Positions 1 to 15,006 of a DNA stretch of 64,000 nt are shown here, one piece after another. The translations under genes and the position numbers were made by a program. Positions within the stretch are counted from its first letter, which is position 1, and each line of letters opens with the position of its first letter. This DNA is from Chlamydomonas reinhardtii (Eukaryota; Chlorophyta; Chlorophyceae; Chlamydomonadales; Chlamydomonadaceae): positions 7,620,676-7,684,675 of the forward strand of contig NC_057012.1 in the NCBI RefSeq assembly GCF_000002595.2. Direction: 5' to 3'. The notes beneath the pieces were generated by a model. It ran no database searches. It was not told the origin of the DNA and saw only the letters and a program-made list of their open reading frames with translations.

Positions 1-2270
1 GGGTGCAGCTGTGCGTTACGGTAGTTGCGGTTAACGGCGGCGTGTTGTGGTCCAAGCTGTTACCCTTCAGGTGGTACAGATCGTCGGTGGTATGTCAGGT
101 GATAGGTGGTATCGTAAGCGGTAGGTGGTAATGTGAGGCGCACAAACACCTGAATCTTCCCCTAGTGACAGAGCCATGGCAAGAAAGAGCCGCGCGCGGG
201 TATGAACAGAGCAGAATGCTGCTGGCCCGCGGCGGGGGGCCCACACCCCGCACTCCACTTCAAGCGCACGTTGTGGGCTTTCCTTTCATGTTATTTGGTG
301 TAAGTACGGCCAGTGCGCGCACACGGCCAAGGACAGACGGCCCAGGCTCTGGTAAAAGCCGATTGATTGGGACCGTGTTGGCCGCCAAATGTCTAGCCGG
401 GCTGGTGAACTTGTATCGCTGTGTGTTGCTCTTCGGCTCTGGAGCCTCTACCCCGCAAGCCTGTCCCAAACCTGCAGCGCCGGAAGGTGCGTATGCCAGT
501 CATGATCAGACAACAAATAGAGTGTAAGTGTGCAACACAGCAGTGTACAGCAGTGCGCGCCACTCAGTCTCGCGGCGGTCGCGGCGGCCGCGGCCGCAGG
601 CGCCCCGCAACCCAACGGCCGCGGCCGTCCTCACGGCTCCCGTCACCCGACCTACCCGTCATCGCGGCGCAGCCGCCGCCCGGCACCCGCGTCCGCACCG
701 GCGCTGCTGCCGCACAAGGGACGTCCGTCTTCGCCTCACCCGCCAGCGCACTGGGCAAGGTTCAAAAAGGTAAATAGCCGTGGCACCGGCGCTGCCCGAG
801 CCGCTGCCGGCGGCGGCTGTGGTGCCTGCGCTTCCGCCGCCGCCGCCGCCGCTTCCACCGCCGGCGCCGCTGCTTCCCCCGGCGCCACCGCTTCCACTGC
901 CGCCGCCGCTTCCGGCGCCACCGCTGCTCCCGACGGCGCCACCACTTCCAACGCCTCCTGGTGATGCCGGCAGGCTCGGCGCCATGCTGGTGGATCCGTG
1001 GGCGGCGTGTCCCTCCGGAGGCCGACGGCCTCGATGAGGCCCCTGCCGCCAAGCGCGCGGACACCCGCGCCGTTCGGGCCACGGGCAAGGGGCCTGCGGG
1101 CTGGCTACCTGCTGCCACCGGCTGGGCGCGCGGCGGCAGTCGCCTTCGGTGGCTGGAGGGGCTGACGGCGCTGCTGGGCGGGCGAGCAGCTCTCTGCAGC
1201 CATGGCTACAGGAGGCCCGCTTGGTGGTGGTGCGTGGTGGCGAGCCCGGCGGTGGCACTTGGGCGGCTGAGGTGGGCTCGGGCCCTGGTGTGGATGGTGG
1301 CGAGGGCGACTACGGGACCGTCCTGTCCGCAGCGGAAGTCACGGCCCTGCTGGCTGACCGTGATGAGGCCCCCAGCCCTGGCGTCACCTTTGAGGCGGTC
1401 CTGCAGCAGGCGCTTTGGGATGCAAGTGATCAGTACGCGGTGTGCTGTCGTGGCTCTGGGCGCGCTCTGATACTGAGGTCCCTCCGTGGTGACTTCTGTG
1501 CCTGGGAGCGGGAATGGGTGGTGGACTGTTGCCCCGTGAGTGGCCCTCCCACAGTGTGCCCACGGGGCCTGGTGCCGCAGCTGCTAGAGGTCGCGACGCG
1601 CGCGGACGCGGAGTTGTTGCAGGCGCTCTGGGTGCGGCCCCTCTAGTAGTCTGCTGACTCGGTTTGGCGGCGTGTTGGTGCGTGGTGTGCCTGCGTTGGG
1701 CCCTGCGCCGGCGGTGCTTCCCGTGCGGTAGACGGTCTGCTTTGGTGTGGAGTCCGTGCGCGCGGCCGCTTGGTACGGTGCGCGGGTGTGGCGGCCCGGC
1801 AGCAGCTGCCTGTGTTCCCTGGCTAGGACCCGGTTTGCGGTGTGTTGTTGCGGGTGTGCCTGCGCTCTGCTGTGTGCGCACCTGCGTGCGGAGGTTCCCG
1901 TGCTCGCGGTGGTTAGGGCTTGGTTGCTGGGTTTTTTTTGCCCTTTCTTGCCTTCTTCCTGCTCTGTCCTTTTGCGTCTGTATCTTGCTCTGTTCTGTGA
2001 GTGCGGTGTTGCTTCGCCTGTTGTTGGTGGCCACTACTGCGGTGGCCCTGATGGACTGCGGTGGACCAAGGTGGACACTGTAGCCACGCACACTGTGGAC
2101 GCTCATCCTGCACAAGTCCCGGCCTATTCGCCCCCTCCACGCACCTGTTCTAAATGCCGCCACTGCGGAAACACCGCGCCATCGCTCACGCCAATCAACT
2201 AACGATCACCATGCTCCAGGACCTGCCCCGCACGCAAAGGTCGACGCCCCACATGCAACCACAAGGTCTC
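1..2270 (+). other. GC-rich region with one unassigned protein-like stretch
   Basis: This stretch lies downstream of the minus-strand exostosin gene. About 780-1646 on the plus strand reads like protein: a proline/alanine-rich part, then from about 1200 a balanced composition with segments such as VTALLADRDEAP and QALWDASDQYAVCC, ending with a stop at 1644-1646. No ATG opens it and no family was recognised. From 1650 to 2200 the sequence is T/G- and C-rich with no coding signal. It could be the 3' part of a decayed mobile element or of a gene that begins left of the window. I cannot decide between these. Confidence 0.25.
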
Positions 2271-2274
2271 GGGA

Positions 2275-2745
2275 AGCGCCCCACATGCAGGCATAGGGGC
2301 CAAACGCAGCACCACGAGGATTGAATCTGCATGTTATGCAGTAGTATGTTCATACAGAGCGTGGGAGGGCTAATTTGCCCATCCTGACGTCGACATGTCG
2401 GCACACGTCCCCACATTCGATGCAACTAGGCGAGGCTCTCAAGCGCTAGTGCGCATGAATCCATGTTTGGCAAGGCTGCCATACATCACATGGAAAGAGA
2501 GTTAAACACGGGGTGGGCTGGGTCACGATGGTGTGACTGAAGTCTCAGCAGAACAGGACCGCCTATGGCACAGCGTGATGGCGCTCGTCAAGACGAGTCG
2601 ATTGGCACCCCATTTGTATCTGGTTAAGGGTCTTTGAGCCCTAAACAACAAGGTTTTGTCCCTAAGGGGTTCGGTCGCCCCCTTGAATAATGGGGGTCCC
2701 GAGGGATTCCGGGGCATGGTGTCCGGCACTTCGTTTCCTACCCCC
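2275..2745. repeat. Dispersed repeat, copy 1
   Basis: This stretch aligns by eye with 38440-38935 in the same orientation, at very roughly three quarters identity. Shared blocks include AAGCGCCCCAC near the left end, GTGCGCATGAA in the middle and GTTTCCTACCCCC at the right end. No clear terminal repeats or target-site duplication was seen and no protein is encoded, so it is best called a non-coding dispersed element of unknown class. Confidence 0.6.
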
Positions 2746-2782
2746 GCCATGTTCACATCAAGTAAATCAATTGCACGAACAT

Positions 2783-5700
2783 TCAGCGCGTGGAGGGGAT
2801 GCGTGAGTGCAGCCAGGCCAGGATTGTGTGCCATGCATCATTCAGCACGGGGAAGCGCCGGTACGCCCGCTGCGGGTGCCCCAACGGCCCCAGCCACTCG
2901 CCATCAGGTTGTCCCTGCCACGCCAACCCCGTGCCATTCTGCCCCTGCACCTTATCTAAGCCAAGCCAGGCCGGCGCGGGTAGCACGCCGCCACGTGTGA
3001 GCCGCCGCACTGTGTCCAGCGTGTGCCGTGTGTCGACCTCCACGGCGTTTACTGGCAGCAGGTTCCTCACGTGGCGGCGCAACACACGGTTGGCAGCGTA
3101 CGTGGCGCCCAAGGTGTCTTGCATCATCGGTCCCGTAGCGTAGGCAAACCTGTTGGCGTCAACATGGCAAGAGTAGCTTGTCAGGAGTGGTGCCGCATGA
3201 ATGAAGGAGAGCAGGGCGCCGGTGGGCCGACAGCGGGACAGCAGCCTCCTGGCGAAACAAGAGATTCGGTTGCTTGCGGCAACGCTGTGCGCACCTGTGC
3301 CACACCATGGCGATCTTGCGCTGCATCAGCTCAATCTGGGCCGGCGAGATGGACTTGAGGAACTGTGGGTAGGGCGGAGCGATGGTGGGGAGAGCATGCG
3401 CAGTCGGTGAGTGGAGCCAGCTTGTCAGCATGCCTCGGCTCCAGGACAACGCACACTCTCTAGTAAGGTACCTGCGGCAACTGCTCGTTCACGGCGCTCT
3501 CGGCGATGCGGATGGAGAAGGCACTCCAGTCGATAATGCTTTCAAACACTGCGTGCACGCCGTCCATGATCTGCGGTGTAGCAGGCAGGCACGCCACACG
3601 TGTGCGGTAATAAGTCTTGTGGCCAGTGCGTGATGGCAGATGACATGGGCTGGCGGCACAGCTTCAATACTTTACGCTGCACCCCCACCTCTCTACGACG
3701 TTGCCATAGCCGTACGTGTCAGTTCAAACCCCCTCCCCATTTACAAAGATCATGTGCTGGGTGCACCCATGGGAGGGGGCGCCCGGCATCAGGGGCGACC
3801 TCTGGCCGATGTGGCTGCTCTGCCTCACACGCTCAAGACTCACAATCAGTGGGATGCAGCCGTGCAGCACGGCGTCCTCGCCTCTCCCGCTGTAGCCGTC
3901 TCCCGGGGCGACCACGCAGAAGATGGACCGGGCCAGGTGCTCCGAGTAGGTGCCGGGGATCTGCATGTGCAGGCAAGAAGGCAGTACAAACACCTCACCC
4001 CGTACTGGGCTGCAGCTCCTGTGCAGTAGTCGTGACAAGCTGGAATTGAGAGTGCCCGCACCACGCACCATGCATTACGGTATTCCTTGAACATGCATAC
4101 CCGTGCCTGAACCGCCCGCACTTACCATGAACTGTTCGCCCACGAATATGCGGTGCTCCTCCGCCCAGTCGTGCATGTATGCCAGCCTGGGGCGTGGGTG
4201 GGTTAGGTGGGTATGGCAGAGCATGAAAGTATGGCTGCCCACTGGATACGCCCAGCATGGGCCCTGGCTGTCGTGCACTTTCAGTACCGCCCGTCTGCGC
4301 CGCTTACGGCATCAAGGCCAACAGCCACAGCCACTCACTTGGCCAGCCGCTGGCGGATGCCGCGGCTATACCAGTGCGCCCGGTACGGCCCGGTGTCTCC
4401 ACGCAAGTACAGCAGGATGTCGCGTTGCAGCGGCGGTGCGCCCAGTAGCGGCGAGTGGGCGTAATGACCGGGTGGCTGTGTCATTGTTATCAATGCGTTC
4501 GGAGGGCCACAAGCATATGGTTAGCATTCTTTCTACAGAGTCTAGGTGGGTTGGCCGGGCCAATGCTGACAGGTTGATGGTGCCGCCGACCGCACCACAC
4601 GCTAACGGGCAACATATGGGTCGGACGGTAACAACCCCTGGATGGTCCGTCGTGCATCGCGCGTTGTTGACACACACACCTTGAAAAGGGGGATTACCAG
4701 GTCCTGCGCAGAGGTGTAAAAAAGCAGGCATCACTGAAGCAGAGCACTGCTTGTACCTCGCCCGTCTGTCGTCGTTGGCACCGCACGGCACACCGCCCCC
4801 AGCTGCTACATGGCTACCCAAGCCAGCGGCTGACACCCGTGCCGCACCTTGCCGGGTGTGTAGCAGGGGTGTCCGTCGTAGATGTCTCGCCAGTCGCCCT
4901 CCACGTGCGGCGGCCAGGCCTGCAGCGGCGCCGAGTAGTTGTCGTAGCCCCAGGCGGTGCCACTCACGTGAATGTCGTCCATGCGGCCCCAGTGCGTCAG
5001 GATGATGGAGGTATTGTATATCTCTGTTGCCCGGAACGGGCCGGGCCGGTGCACACACGGTGATCAGCAACACGGAGGGCCAGCCAATGTGGGCTGTGGC
5101 AGGCAAAGCGGACCGGGTGGCCGTTACCACTGGACACACACGGCTTGCGATTGCAGGGCCCGAACCGTCGTAAGGCGGCCATGCGACATGAACGTGTAAC
5201 GCCCATGAGTCGTTGTGGGATTGACCGCACCCATTACCCGACATCACGACTGCGAACATACCTGTGGGTAGCCAGCAAGCGCCCTCATCATGAGCCGTCA
5301 TCCATATGTGGTCCTTGCCACCGCGCCGGTCCCACCTGCCACGCCCATTGAGCAAACACTCATCCCAGGGTGTAATGCTGCGATGCATATGGTGTGCGAT
5401 AACCTTGTGTGTCGTGGGAGTCTTTCATGATGTATGGGGACCGCCAGTCCGTACCAGGGGTAGGTTTTCTGGATCCAGCGCTTGGCGTCCCTGTACATGA
5501 AGGCGCCCTGGTGGGGCCGCACGATGGCTGCGGGAGGGAATAAGGGCAGCGCCGGGAGAGCAGCGGGACGTATTGGCGGGAAGTGTTACGGGCTTTCATG
5601 CGCCGTCAGCCGCTTTACCAGAGCCCATGAAAGCTTCCAAGTTGCCCATCGATAAGCTCGCAAAGTCACACTTGTTGCATAGCATCGCAACACTTCTATG

Positions 5701-8700
5701 ACTCGCTCACCCAGCGGCATGCCGAACCACGGATGGTCCGACCAGCCCAGAACTGGCCTGAGGGCAGGGGCGCCGTGGATGGTTAGCATATAATCGCTTT
5801 CAGGTGAGGCACTGAGTGCTTGATAGCTGGACGTGACTGGACACATGGCGGGCGGTGCCTGTATGAACAGACCCCGACTATGTCTCGGAGATGAGTTAGA
5901 CGCTTGCGGCCTCAGACTAGAGACGTGGCGTGGGCGCAGCCCACTTCTCCCATGCGAGGGGAACCACATTATCTTGTCATATGAGGCACTGAGGTGCCGC
6001 CTGCTGCCCTCATATGAGACACCAGCCAAGCACGCGGCGCACCAGAAGTAGCAGGTGACCAGCAGCGGTACGAAGAAGAAGTCGGCCTCCTCGGGGTCAT
6101 ACGTCCTGTGCGCGGGGAGCGAGGCAGCTGATGTACACGTGTGACGTGCGTGCTACCAATCGGCCACTAAACAAACACACACGCACAGCAGCTTGTGCGG
6201 AGCTGCGAGCGGCGCGCACCTGTGGCCGCTGGTCATCAGCAGCTCAATAAAGTAGGTCTCAATGCTGTAGCCTGCACACATGAAGCACCAGAGCGAATTG
6301 AAAGGCGTGTGGGCGCAGACGATATGACCTTGTCTACAAGCGCACGGCGCCCTGGAAGCAACATCCCCCTAGCTTCCCAGGGGCGCAAGACCGTGTACAC
6401 CAGCGCACCGTGTGTTACGAAGGTGGAGCTGTTGTCGGCCCTGAACATGCGGTGCAGGCACGACGTCCTGCGGGCCGGCGTGATGCAGGTCCAGGTAGGA
6501 CAGCCTGGGGTTAGTTGTGAGTGGCAGCGCATGGCGTTGCAGCACAGGGTGGCTGCGTACAGGAAGCACCCGCACATCTCAACCTACGCATGCATACGAT
6601 GCACGCTACGGTATATACTATGCCGCCGCGCGTCATTCACATGGCGGCATGGTTGCAAGGCACTACAGTTATGCTGCACCCCTGGCTTTGCTGTGTAACC
6701 AATGGGGCCACGCATTTCCACGCTATTACGCAATCCTCATTCTGACCCCTCCCCTTCTCTGATGTCTGGCGCTCTTCTTGCGTGACACTTGCGCCGGCTT
6801 GGGCAACGCTTTGCGGCCTACCAGTTGTGCCCCGACTTAGTTTTTATTGGGTTTCGGATAGCACGCACGCACACCTGACCAGCCGGTACTGCAGCATCCG
6901 TGTGTTAAACAGCGGGTCAAGGTCATACATGTAGATCAGTGGCCGCTTGCGGGTGGGCGCCGGTGGAGGGTCCTGCACCGCAACCAGGGAGGGGGCGGCG
7001 AAACGAGCATGGTGGGCGGGCAAGCGGCTCCGGCCCGCTGCAGGAGACGTGCACCGTACGTATGGCAGTAACTAATGGTTTCCGCTCGAGGGCAGCGAGT
7101 TGTCGGAAACCAAGGTTTCCGGCGCTCGGAGTGTGCACGGTTGTGGACCCCGAAGGGGCGTGGCGTGTGTGTATGTGTTGTTTGGGGCCCATGCGCGGCA
7201 TGGGCGGTGGGCCGGTCAAGTAGCGGAGCGCGGTGTCGCGCTCGCTACTTTGCGAATTTCGTTCTGTCAGTACTGATGCTGTCGTCCCTGGCTACACTCT
7301 ATCTCTGCGTGGCCACACGGCGCTTCGGGCTCGCCCTCCCAACCCCGCACAAAGACCGCAGTTCTCTGCTTGCAGGTACCCTCTCCGGCGGCGGAGCCGC
7401 CCTCACAACTTGTAACGCGACGCAATGCATGGAAACCACCGCATTGAGGGCCGCTCGGGGCCCGCAGGTTCCTCCCACTGCTGCCTTACCCGTGCGGCGG
7501 CTGGGAATGACACAACACCCTGGTGGTGTTTTGGAAACGCGTCCTCGAACGCGGCTTTAGGTATGGGCGCAGAGGACGCTCTCCGACGTGCGCAGTCCAT
7601 GCCGTACCAGCCCTCGTGGCACTTGCAGTAGCCGTACAGGCAGTCGCCGTGCCCCGAGCACTGCACGGGGGAAGGGCAGTGTGCATAAATACGAAGCGGC
7701 CGCTCTGCTGTACGGGGCGCGTGAGCTGCACAATGAAGAGGGCATCGCACCTGGTTGAGGCAGAAGATGTCGGTTATCACGGAGCAGGTGTAGCCCTCCA
7801 CTCCATCGACGAGGCAGCCGCATCTGTTGTGTGCACAAGAGGGGCTAGCTGGTTGCAGGCCCAACTTAGGCAATTCCCAGAACCAGCCCGGGGACACCCA
7901 TCCGGTTCCAGATACACGTTTAGGCGCCTGGTGGCACGGCGGGCGCCTACTAGTACATCTGGGCATTCAAGAATGCGATTGATTTAAGCGGGACTGCGCT
8001 GTAATTGGGCTGGTGGCACGCACCACACGAAGGAAACCGTATGCATACGGAATGCAGTGAGCCAGTCATGAGCATCCAGCTCCGCCGCACAAGGCCACAC
8101 GGCTTCCCTGGCTTGGTTCCAGCACCCTTAGCCGGCGAGCCTGCAACAAACTTACTCGCGTGTGGGGTGGGTCTCGTTGTCACACCAGCCCCCCACCCCG
8201 AAAATGAGGTCGGGGTCGGTTGAGCCCCACGTCGCCTTTGCGTTGCCATTCGCCGGGTCCTGAGGGCAAAGACAACGTCCGTTTAGGCAGGGCGTAAAGA
8301 ACAAGGCATAACATTCGGGCCCTGTGGTTTGCGTGCTAACCGGCCGAAGACTGTCCAGCGTGCCCACGAGGCTCCCCCCTCGGCCCTTTCACTGTGCCCT
8401 GCCCTTCCGATTTTTGCCTTGCCCCTTTCCCACATGTCGCGCTCCTGGCCCGACGCTCCCTGCCTGGCGTCGGGGCTGCTTTCCTGGTCGCGAGGTAACT
8501 CGTGGGTTTTGCTTGTCGCGTCCGCGTGCCTGTCTTGTGCTGTTGTGCGCGTCACCAAGCCCGGGCGGCGACATTTCTCGCCGGCGCCGCTCGCCCTGCT
8601 GCTCCACGACGCCTCCGCCCACATCCCATAAGTATTATCGCTTGCAACTAACACCTCTGCCTGCACTCCGCTCGTTCACGTTGGTTTTGGTTTAGTTTGG

Positions 8701-10385
8701 GCTGGTATTTGCAACCCCCCCCCCCGCCCAAGGCTGACTGCTCACCCTTGACGGCTTGCAGGTGTCGCCCACCACCCGCCCTATCTTGATGGGCGGCGTG
8801 TAAGGCGCCGACCCCTGCGCCGCTGGAACCCTCCCCAGCCGCGTGTCAGGCGGGCAGTAGCACAAGCCGTAATCCTCATCGCAGTAGCCTGTGTCCCGAA
8901 GAGTGGGCCATGCGGATCACACACACAGACGTGCGGAGCGCTGTCAGCCGTTGAATGGCGAATGCGGGCATGGGTGACCACGGCGAGCCGACGACACGTG
9001 TGACCCACCTGCACACCGTGATGCCGTCCACCCTGGCACCGACCAGTTGCGGTCGCGGCCATCCGGGCCCACATGGCTCTGCCATCAGGGCCAAAGTACT
9101 TGCAAGTTAACCAGGAGCGGGATGCGTAGCGCAATGCAGCGCACTTGTTCGAGCTGAGACATCCAGGGGCACTCACCATTGGCACCGTCTGGTTGGCGTC
9201 GGAGGGCAGGCGGAACCGGTGGGTGCAGGGCCGCGGGTCGCGCACGCCGCAGTCCGGCCCCTTCCATCCTACACGGAAAGGACGGCATCATTGGGCGTTG
9301 GCCCGCGGGTGGATTGTCAGCTGCATGTGCAAGCGCCTGTGGATATTAGGACGTGTCTCTTTTGTGGATGTTTGAGGTCGGCCCACCAGGCACTCCCCCC
9401 CTGGTTTCCGCACCCGCTCTTACCCGCCTGGCACATGCATAACCCGAAGTCGTGCTGGCACACGCCGACGCCGTTGCATGCGCCGTACTTGGTGGCGGGG
9501 CATTCCTTGTCACCGCGGGGAGCGGGCTTCCAGGGAACCGGCTCCTAGCAGGCCAACAGTGCCACAGCAGCACCGCAAACACGCAAGGCCTTGGGGGTTG
9601 CGCTGGGATACTCATGGACAGGGACACTAGCAATCTTATCCATCAGGCCTCTCATCAGTCTCACCGCTTACCGAGTTTGCAAAATCACGGCACCAGCTAC
9701 CGCGTGCTAGAGCACACACCTTCCGCTTGCAGACATGTCCCTCACAAACTGTAGGCAGCAACAGGTGAAACGTGACTACGTGCAGCGCATCGTCACCGTG
9801 ATGCGCCCCCCCCCCCCTGGCGACAAGTAGCGGCAGGCTTATCCTTTCCACCCAAGCCCCATCACAAACATCTGTATTGAAGAAGCATCATTTTTAGCTC
9901 CTATTCGGCCCCAGTCCTTGCTGCGGTCCCCGCTCTACTGGGTTCACGTCTAAGATGGGTTGTGCCGCCGCCGCGCCTGTTCTACGCGCCCTGGTGTCCC
10001 ATAAACCAGGAGACCGTATGGGCCGACTAGCACACCTGCTTTGAGGCTTTCTATCATCACAAACTCAAACAGGCCCCCATCGGTGCCCTGAAGCACGCTG
10101 GCATTTAAAGCGTGTTGAGGTGCTCCCGTGTGGTACACCTGCGGGGGACAGCGAGTGGGGTGGGCGGCAAGCCGGCGCTGATAGGAAAGCCATAGATTGG
10201 TGCCAGCTTATGCACACCTTCTGCTTCTCCTTGACTACTGTTTGCCAGCTCGGGTACTTCTCGAGGTCTTGCATTAATGGGTACTCAATGCGAGCCTCTG
10301 ACCGATTCCACGCTTCTGACTTGCGAATAACGTAGCATATTATCGATATAACAACCCACGCAAGCCGTTTCCTATGGGTGTTCAT
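2783..10385 (-). CDS. EGF-repeat exostosin-like glycosyltransferase, many exons
   Basis: Probable type II membrane or secreted glycosyltransferase of the exostosin (GT47-like) family, acting in the Golgi/ER on glycoproteins or matrix polysaccharide. The start ATG at 10383-10385 opens an N-terminal hydrophobic anchor (RLAWVVISIICYVIR). Exons 1-7 read 10385-10218, 10138-10036, 9748-9720, 9544-9424, 9268-9177, 9078-9009 and 8888-8746 with consistent phases. Two or three EGF-like modules follow (CNGVGVCQHDFGLCMC; GWTASRCAGYCDEDYGLCYC; CSGHGDCLYGYCKC then GWYGMDC). The exostosin core begins at RPLIYMYDLDPLFN (near 6950) and continues through DPEEADFFFVPL, GGKDHIWMTAHDEGAC, RGDTGPYRAHWYSRGIRQR and FCVVAPGDGYSGRGEDAVL to a stop at 2783-2785. 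The exon joining the last EGF to the core is uncertain. Family and EGF-exostosin fusion are typical of volvocine algae; the substrate is unknown. Confidence 0.85.
8263..8745. other. Intron insert containing the left duplication breakpoint
   Basis: This is the 480-bp intron between exons 7 and 8 of the exostosin gene, longer than its neighbours. Its composition is pyrimidine-rich, unlike the flanking coding DNA. On the plus strand it ends in a GTTTAGTTTGGGCTG segment followed by an 11-base C run. A near copy of that segment lies inverted in a kinesin intron at 53218-53250, so the intron probably carries a short repeat element. The left edge of duplicated block A (8529) falls inside it. Confidence 0.45.
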
Positions 10386-10489
10386 ATTCGTTTCCACAAG
10401 CTCGTCTTTCTTTGACGCATTCCAGTTATTCCTATCTATAGCTAATCTTAGCTGAGAGCTAGGCTGTTCATACAGCGGAGCAGTTACTG

Positions 10490-10735
10490 TCAGACACGCA
10501 CGCGCATGAGTTTCATGTCTGCTTGGCCGCACGTGGGGCAGTTGCCGCACTCGCACTTGCGTTGTTTCCCCAACTTAAGCTGGAGGTAGCCCCCCTGTGC
10601 TCTAGGAACGCCAAACTTTCTGCATGGCTGCTGTGACCATGGTGCAGCTGAATTTGAACCAGAGGAGTGATTGAATCTGAGCGAGTAAAGCACGAGGACG
10701 ACACGGGCTCGGACGGGTTTCCAGGGTTTACAGCA
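10490..10735 (-). pseudogene. Internally deleted KCEC-family copy (in block A)
   Basis: On the minus strand this matches the start of the full gene at 37362-37475 (shared start context CACCATGG, then codons for TAAMQKVW) and then jumps to the region around 37974-38030. There it reads QRKCECGNCPTC against QRKCECGDCPTC of the full gene. About 500 bp of the middle are missing and a 17-nt length difference lies upstream. It sits between the divergent starts of the exostosin and Cys-rich genes, so it is probably an inserted, non-functional copy, though it could serve as 5' UTR or promoter DNA for either neighbour. Confidence 0.65.
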
Positions 10736-10859
10736 CGGGTTACAGCGACCCAGCCCTTTGCGTGTGTGCTCCCCGGACCCCGGAATTCAATCCCGTCTCC
10801 CGTGTCACCCGTCACCCTTGGGTGCTTGCGTTACCTGATCTGACACTGAGCCCGAAAAC

Positions 10860-12933
<2,074 letters not shown>

Positions 12934-13492
12934 GTTTTGCAGTGACCTCGAGGGGACAATGGGATGAGGCGCAGGTTTGCGACGATGTAGAAGGCATTCT
13001 GAGCATGCATTCACGCACAGACCGGCGAGTGCTGCCAGGAGGTTTCCACCCTATGGAAGCACGTGAGTTCTTGGCGCTACACCAAGCCTAGGCTGGCGCC
13101 TGGCAGGCGTTACAAAATGACCGTATTGGTGGTACTGATAGAGTGTTTACATCGCGTTCGTGACGTGCACGTGTGAGATACTGCGGTAGCAAGCAGAGGT
13201 AGAATATTTGAGGCCTTGGGCGCGGACCTCGTGCACACAAGCCTTCGCGAGCTGAGATCCAAATTCCAGTAGAGGCAGGGCGGAAGTAAGTATAGAGACG
13301 CGAAGAGTGACGCGGCGGCGCCTGGCCGTGGGAGCCCGTGGCTCCTGTTGGCTGCGTCATGGTTTTGCAGCACTGGCCGTTTTGCTGGCCGGCTGCCCTG
13401 CGCGTTGCGACCACGGTTGCTAGGTAAGGCGTCCGGCAACCGTAACCGTAGCCAAGACGATATAATGCAGCTTGGGTACAAGGTTTGCCCAC

Positions 13493-13828
13493 CTGGTCCC
13501 CGGTCGTCTTTTCCTCGGGCCGCGGGCGCTTGAAACCAGCGCCATCGGGCCTTGCGAAAGCACCTCTGCCGCCATCCTTCGTGACGCGGCCGCCTCTAGC
13601 TCCACGCCCGCCATCCCGGCCCTCGCCACGCCCCCGCCACGGGCTGCTGCCACGCCCACGTGATGTACCCCGTCCAAAGCCGCCATTGCCGCTGTCGCTT
13701 CCGCCCAACTCCGTCATCAGCGCGAAAGGCAAGCGGGGGCCCCGCCCGCCGCTGCTGGTCCGCCCGCCGCTGAAGCCGCCTCCCCCTCCTCTCCCACCGC
13801 GACTCCGGCCACGCCCATGGCCACTCAT
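13493..13828 (-). pseudogene. Duplicated first exon of NOM1-like gene
   Basis: Start ATG and the complete 112-codon RG/GG-rich first exon, including the donor site, are identical to 28093-28428. The duplicated block stops inside intron 1 at 13311, so exons 2-14 are absent. If its promoter came with it, a transcript would run left into the 3' end of block A and could make only a short Arg/Gly-rich peptide or a chimeric RNA. Confidence 0.85.
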
Positions 13829-14320
13829 ATCTACAACCTGTTCTAAGAGCTGTGTAACGTGTTGTGTCTAGAACGTTGGCGCGAGGTTATGGCATCGCCA
13901 AAGCCGCCTCTGCCGTATGCAGAAAATTGAAGGTCGCAATAAGTTGTTTCTTATTAGGCCACCTTAGAGCCGCATATACATTTACGGCGTCAACTTGATG
14001 AGTGAAGGCCGAGCGTGAGCCCAAGGCGCGCAAGTCGTTGTAAAGTTACAAGACCCCGATTAAGCTTATTACTATTCGTGGCAGAAGCATTGGAATTCCC
14101 TCGCCTCCCGTGGCCCCGCGAGCATGGGCTAACCCGCACTCGTACACGCCCTCATCGCCCTGCTGTTGCTAGCTGACAGGCAGGCCAGGACAAGCCTACC
14201 GAGCCCCAACCAAATGTATGGTAGTGCTATGATGTGGCGTACCTGGATACCGTATGGGTAGTATAGCCCCATGGCTGAGCTGTCGATGACTGGCAGCCCC
14301 TACCGCCCGCCCTCAGCACG

Positions 14321-15006
14321 CTACTTGTCGTCCACAATCTCCACGTCGCTGTCGCTGTCCACAATCTCCACGTCGCTGTCGCTGTCGCTGGCAGGGTGCA
14401 GGGCCCAGGCCTTGGCCAGGGCCCAGGCCTTGGCCAGGCCGTCCGCCAGCTTGGCGTCCTTGCCGCGCCGCTTCCACTGGTGCCAGCGGACGTAGTGGCG
14501 GCGGCATAGCGGCAGGCCGTTGGACCCCCAACGCATCTCCGCCGGAGCCTCCACCTGCTCCACCCCGCACCCCGCGCAGCTGCCCAGTGGCTTGCCGTGT
14601 GCCCTGCCCAGTGCCTTGTTCATGGCACGCACACACTTCTTACGGCCCGCGGCCACCGCCTCGGCGTGGGCTGGGTCGAAACTCCCCTTCCCGCGCTCGA
14701 AGGTGGCGGCGCCGCCCTTCCCGCACCCCGCGGCCACCGCCTCGGCGTGGGCTGGGTCGAAAATCCCCTTCCCGCGCTCGAAGGTGGCGGCGCCGCCCTT
14801 CCCGCACCCCGCGGCCACCGCCTCGGCGTGGGCTGGGTCGAAAATCCCCTCCCGCGCTCGAAGGTGGCGGCGCCGCCCTTCCGACCGCGGATGCGGCAGC
14901 CAATCTGGTAGGCCGCTGGCTGGATATCCAGCGGCATCATGGGCAGCGGCTGTGCTGGCTGGCATGCTTGCGCCGCTGGCGCCGCCGCTGCTGCTGCCGT
15001 GTCCAT
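14321..15006 (-). CDS. KGG-like repeat, zinc-finger, tandem-SIM protein (copy B)
   Basis: Identical to 28921-29606; see that entry for the domain description. The likely start is the ATG at 15004-15006 in a strong GCCATGG context. Three 81-bp repeats begin near 14651, 14732 and 14813; the one coding the N-terminal unit is a base shorter (80 bp), as in the other copy. The copy keeps about 0.5 kb of its 3' side and 1.4 kb of its 5' side, so it could be expressed as well as the original. Confidence 0.6.

Noticed and set aside
14640-14900. 81-bp repeats as a CRISPR-like array
   Set aside because: The units are contiguous, lie in a coding frame and have no unique spacers.
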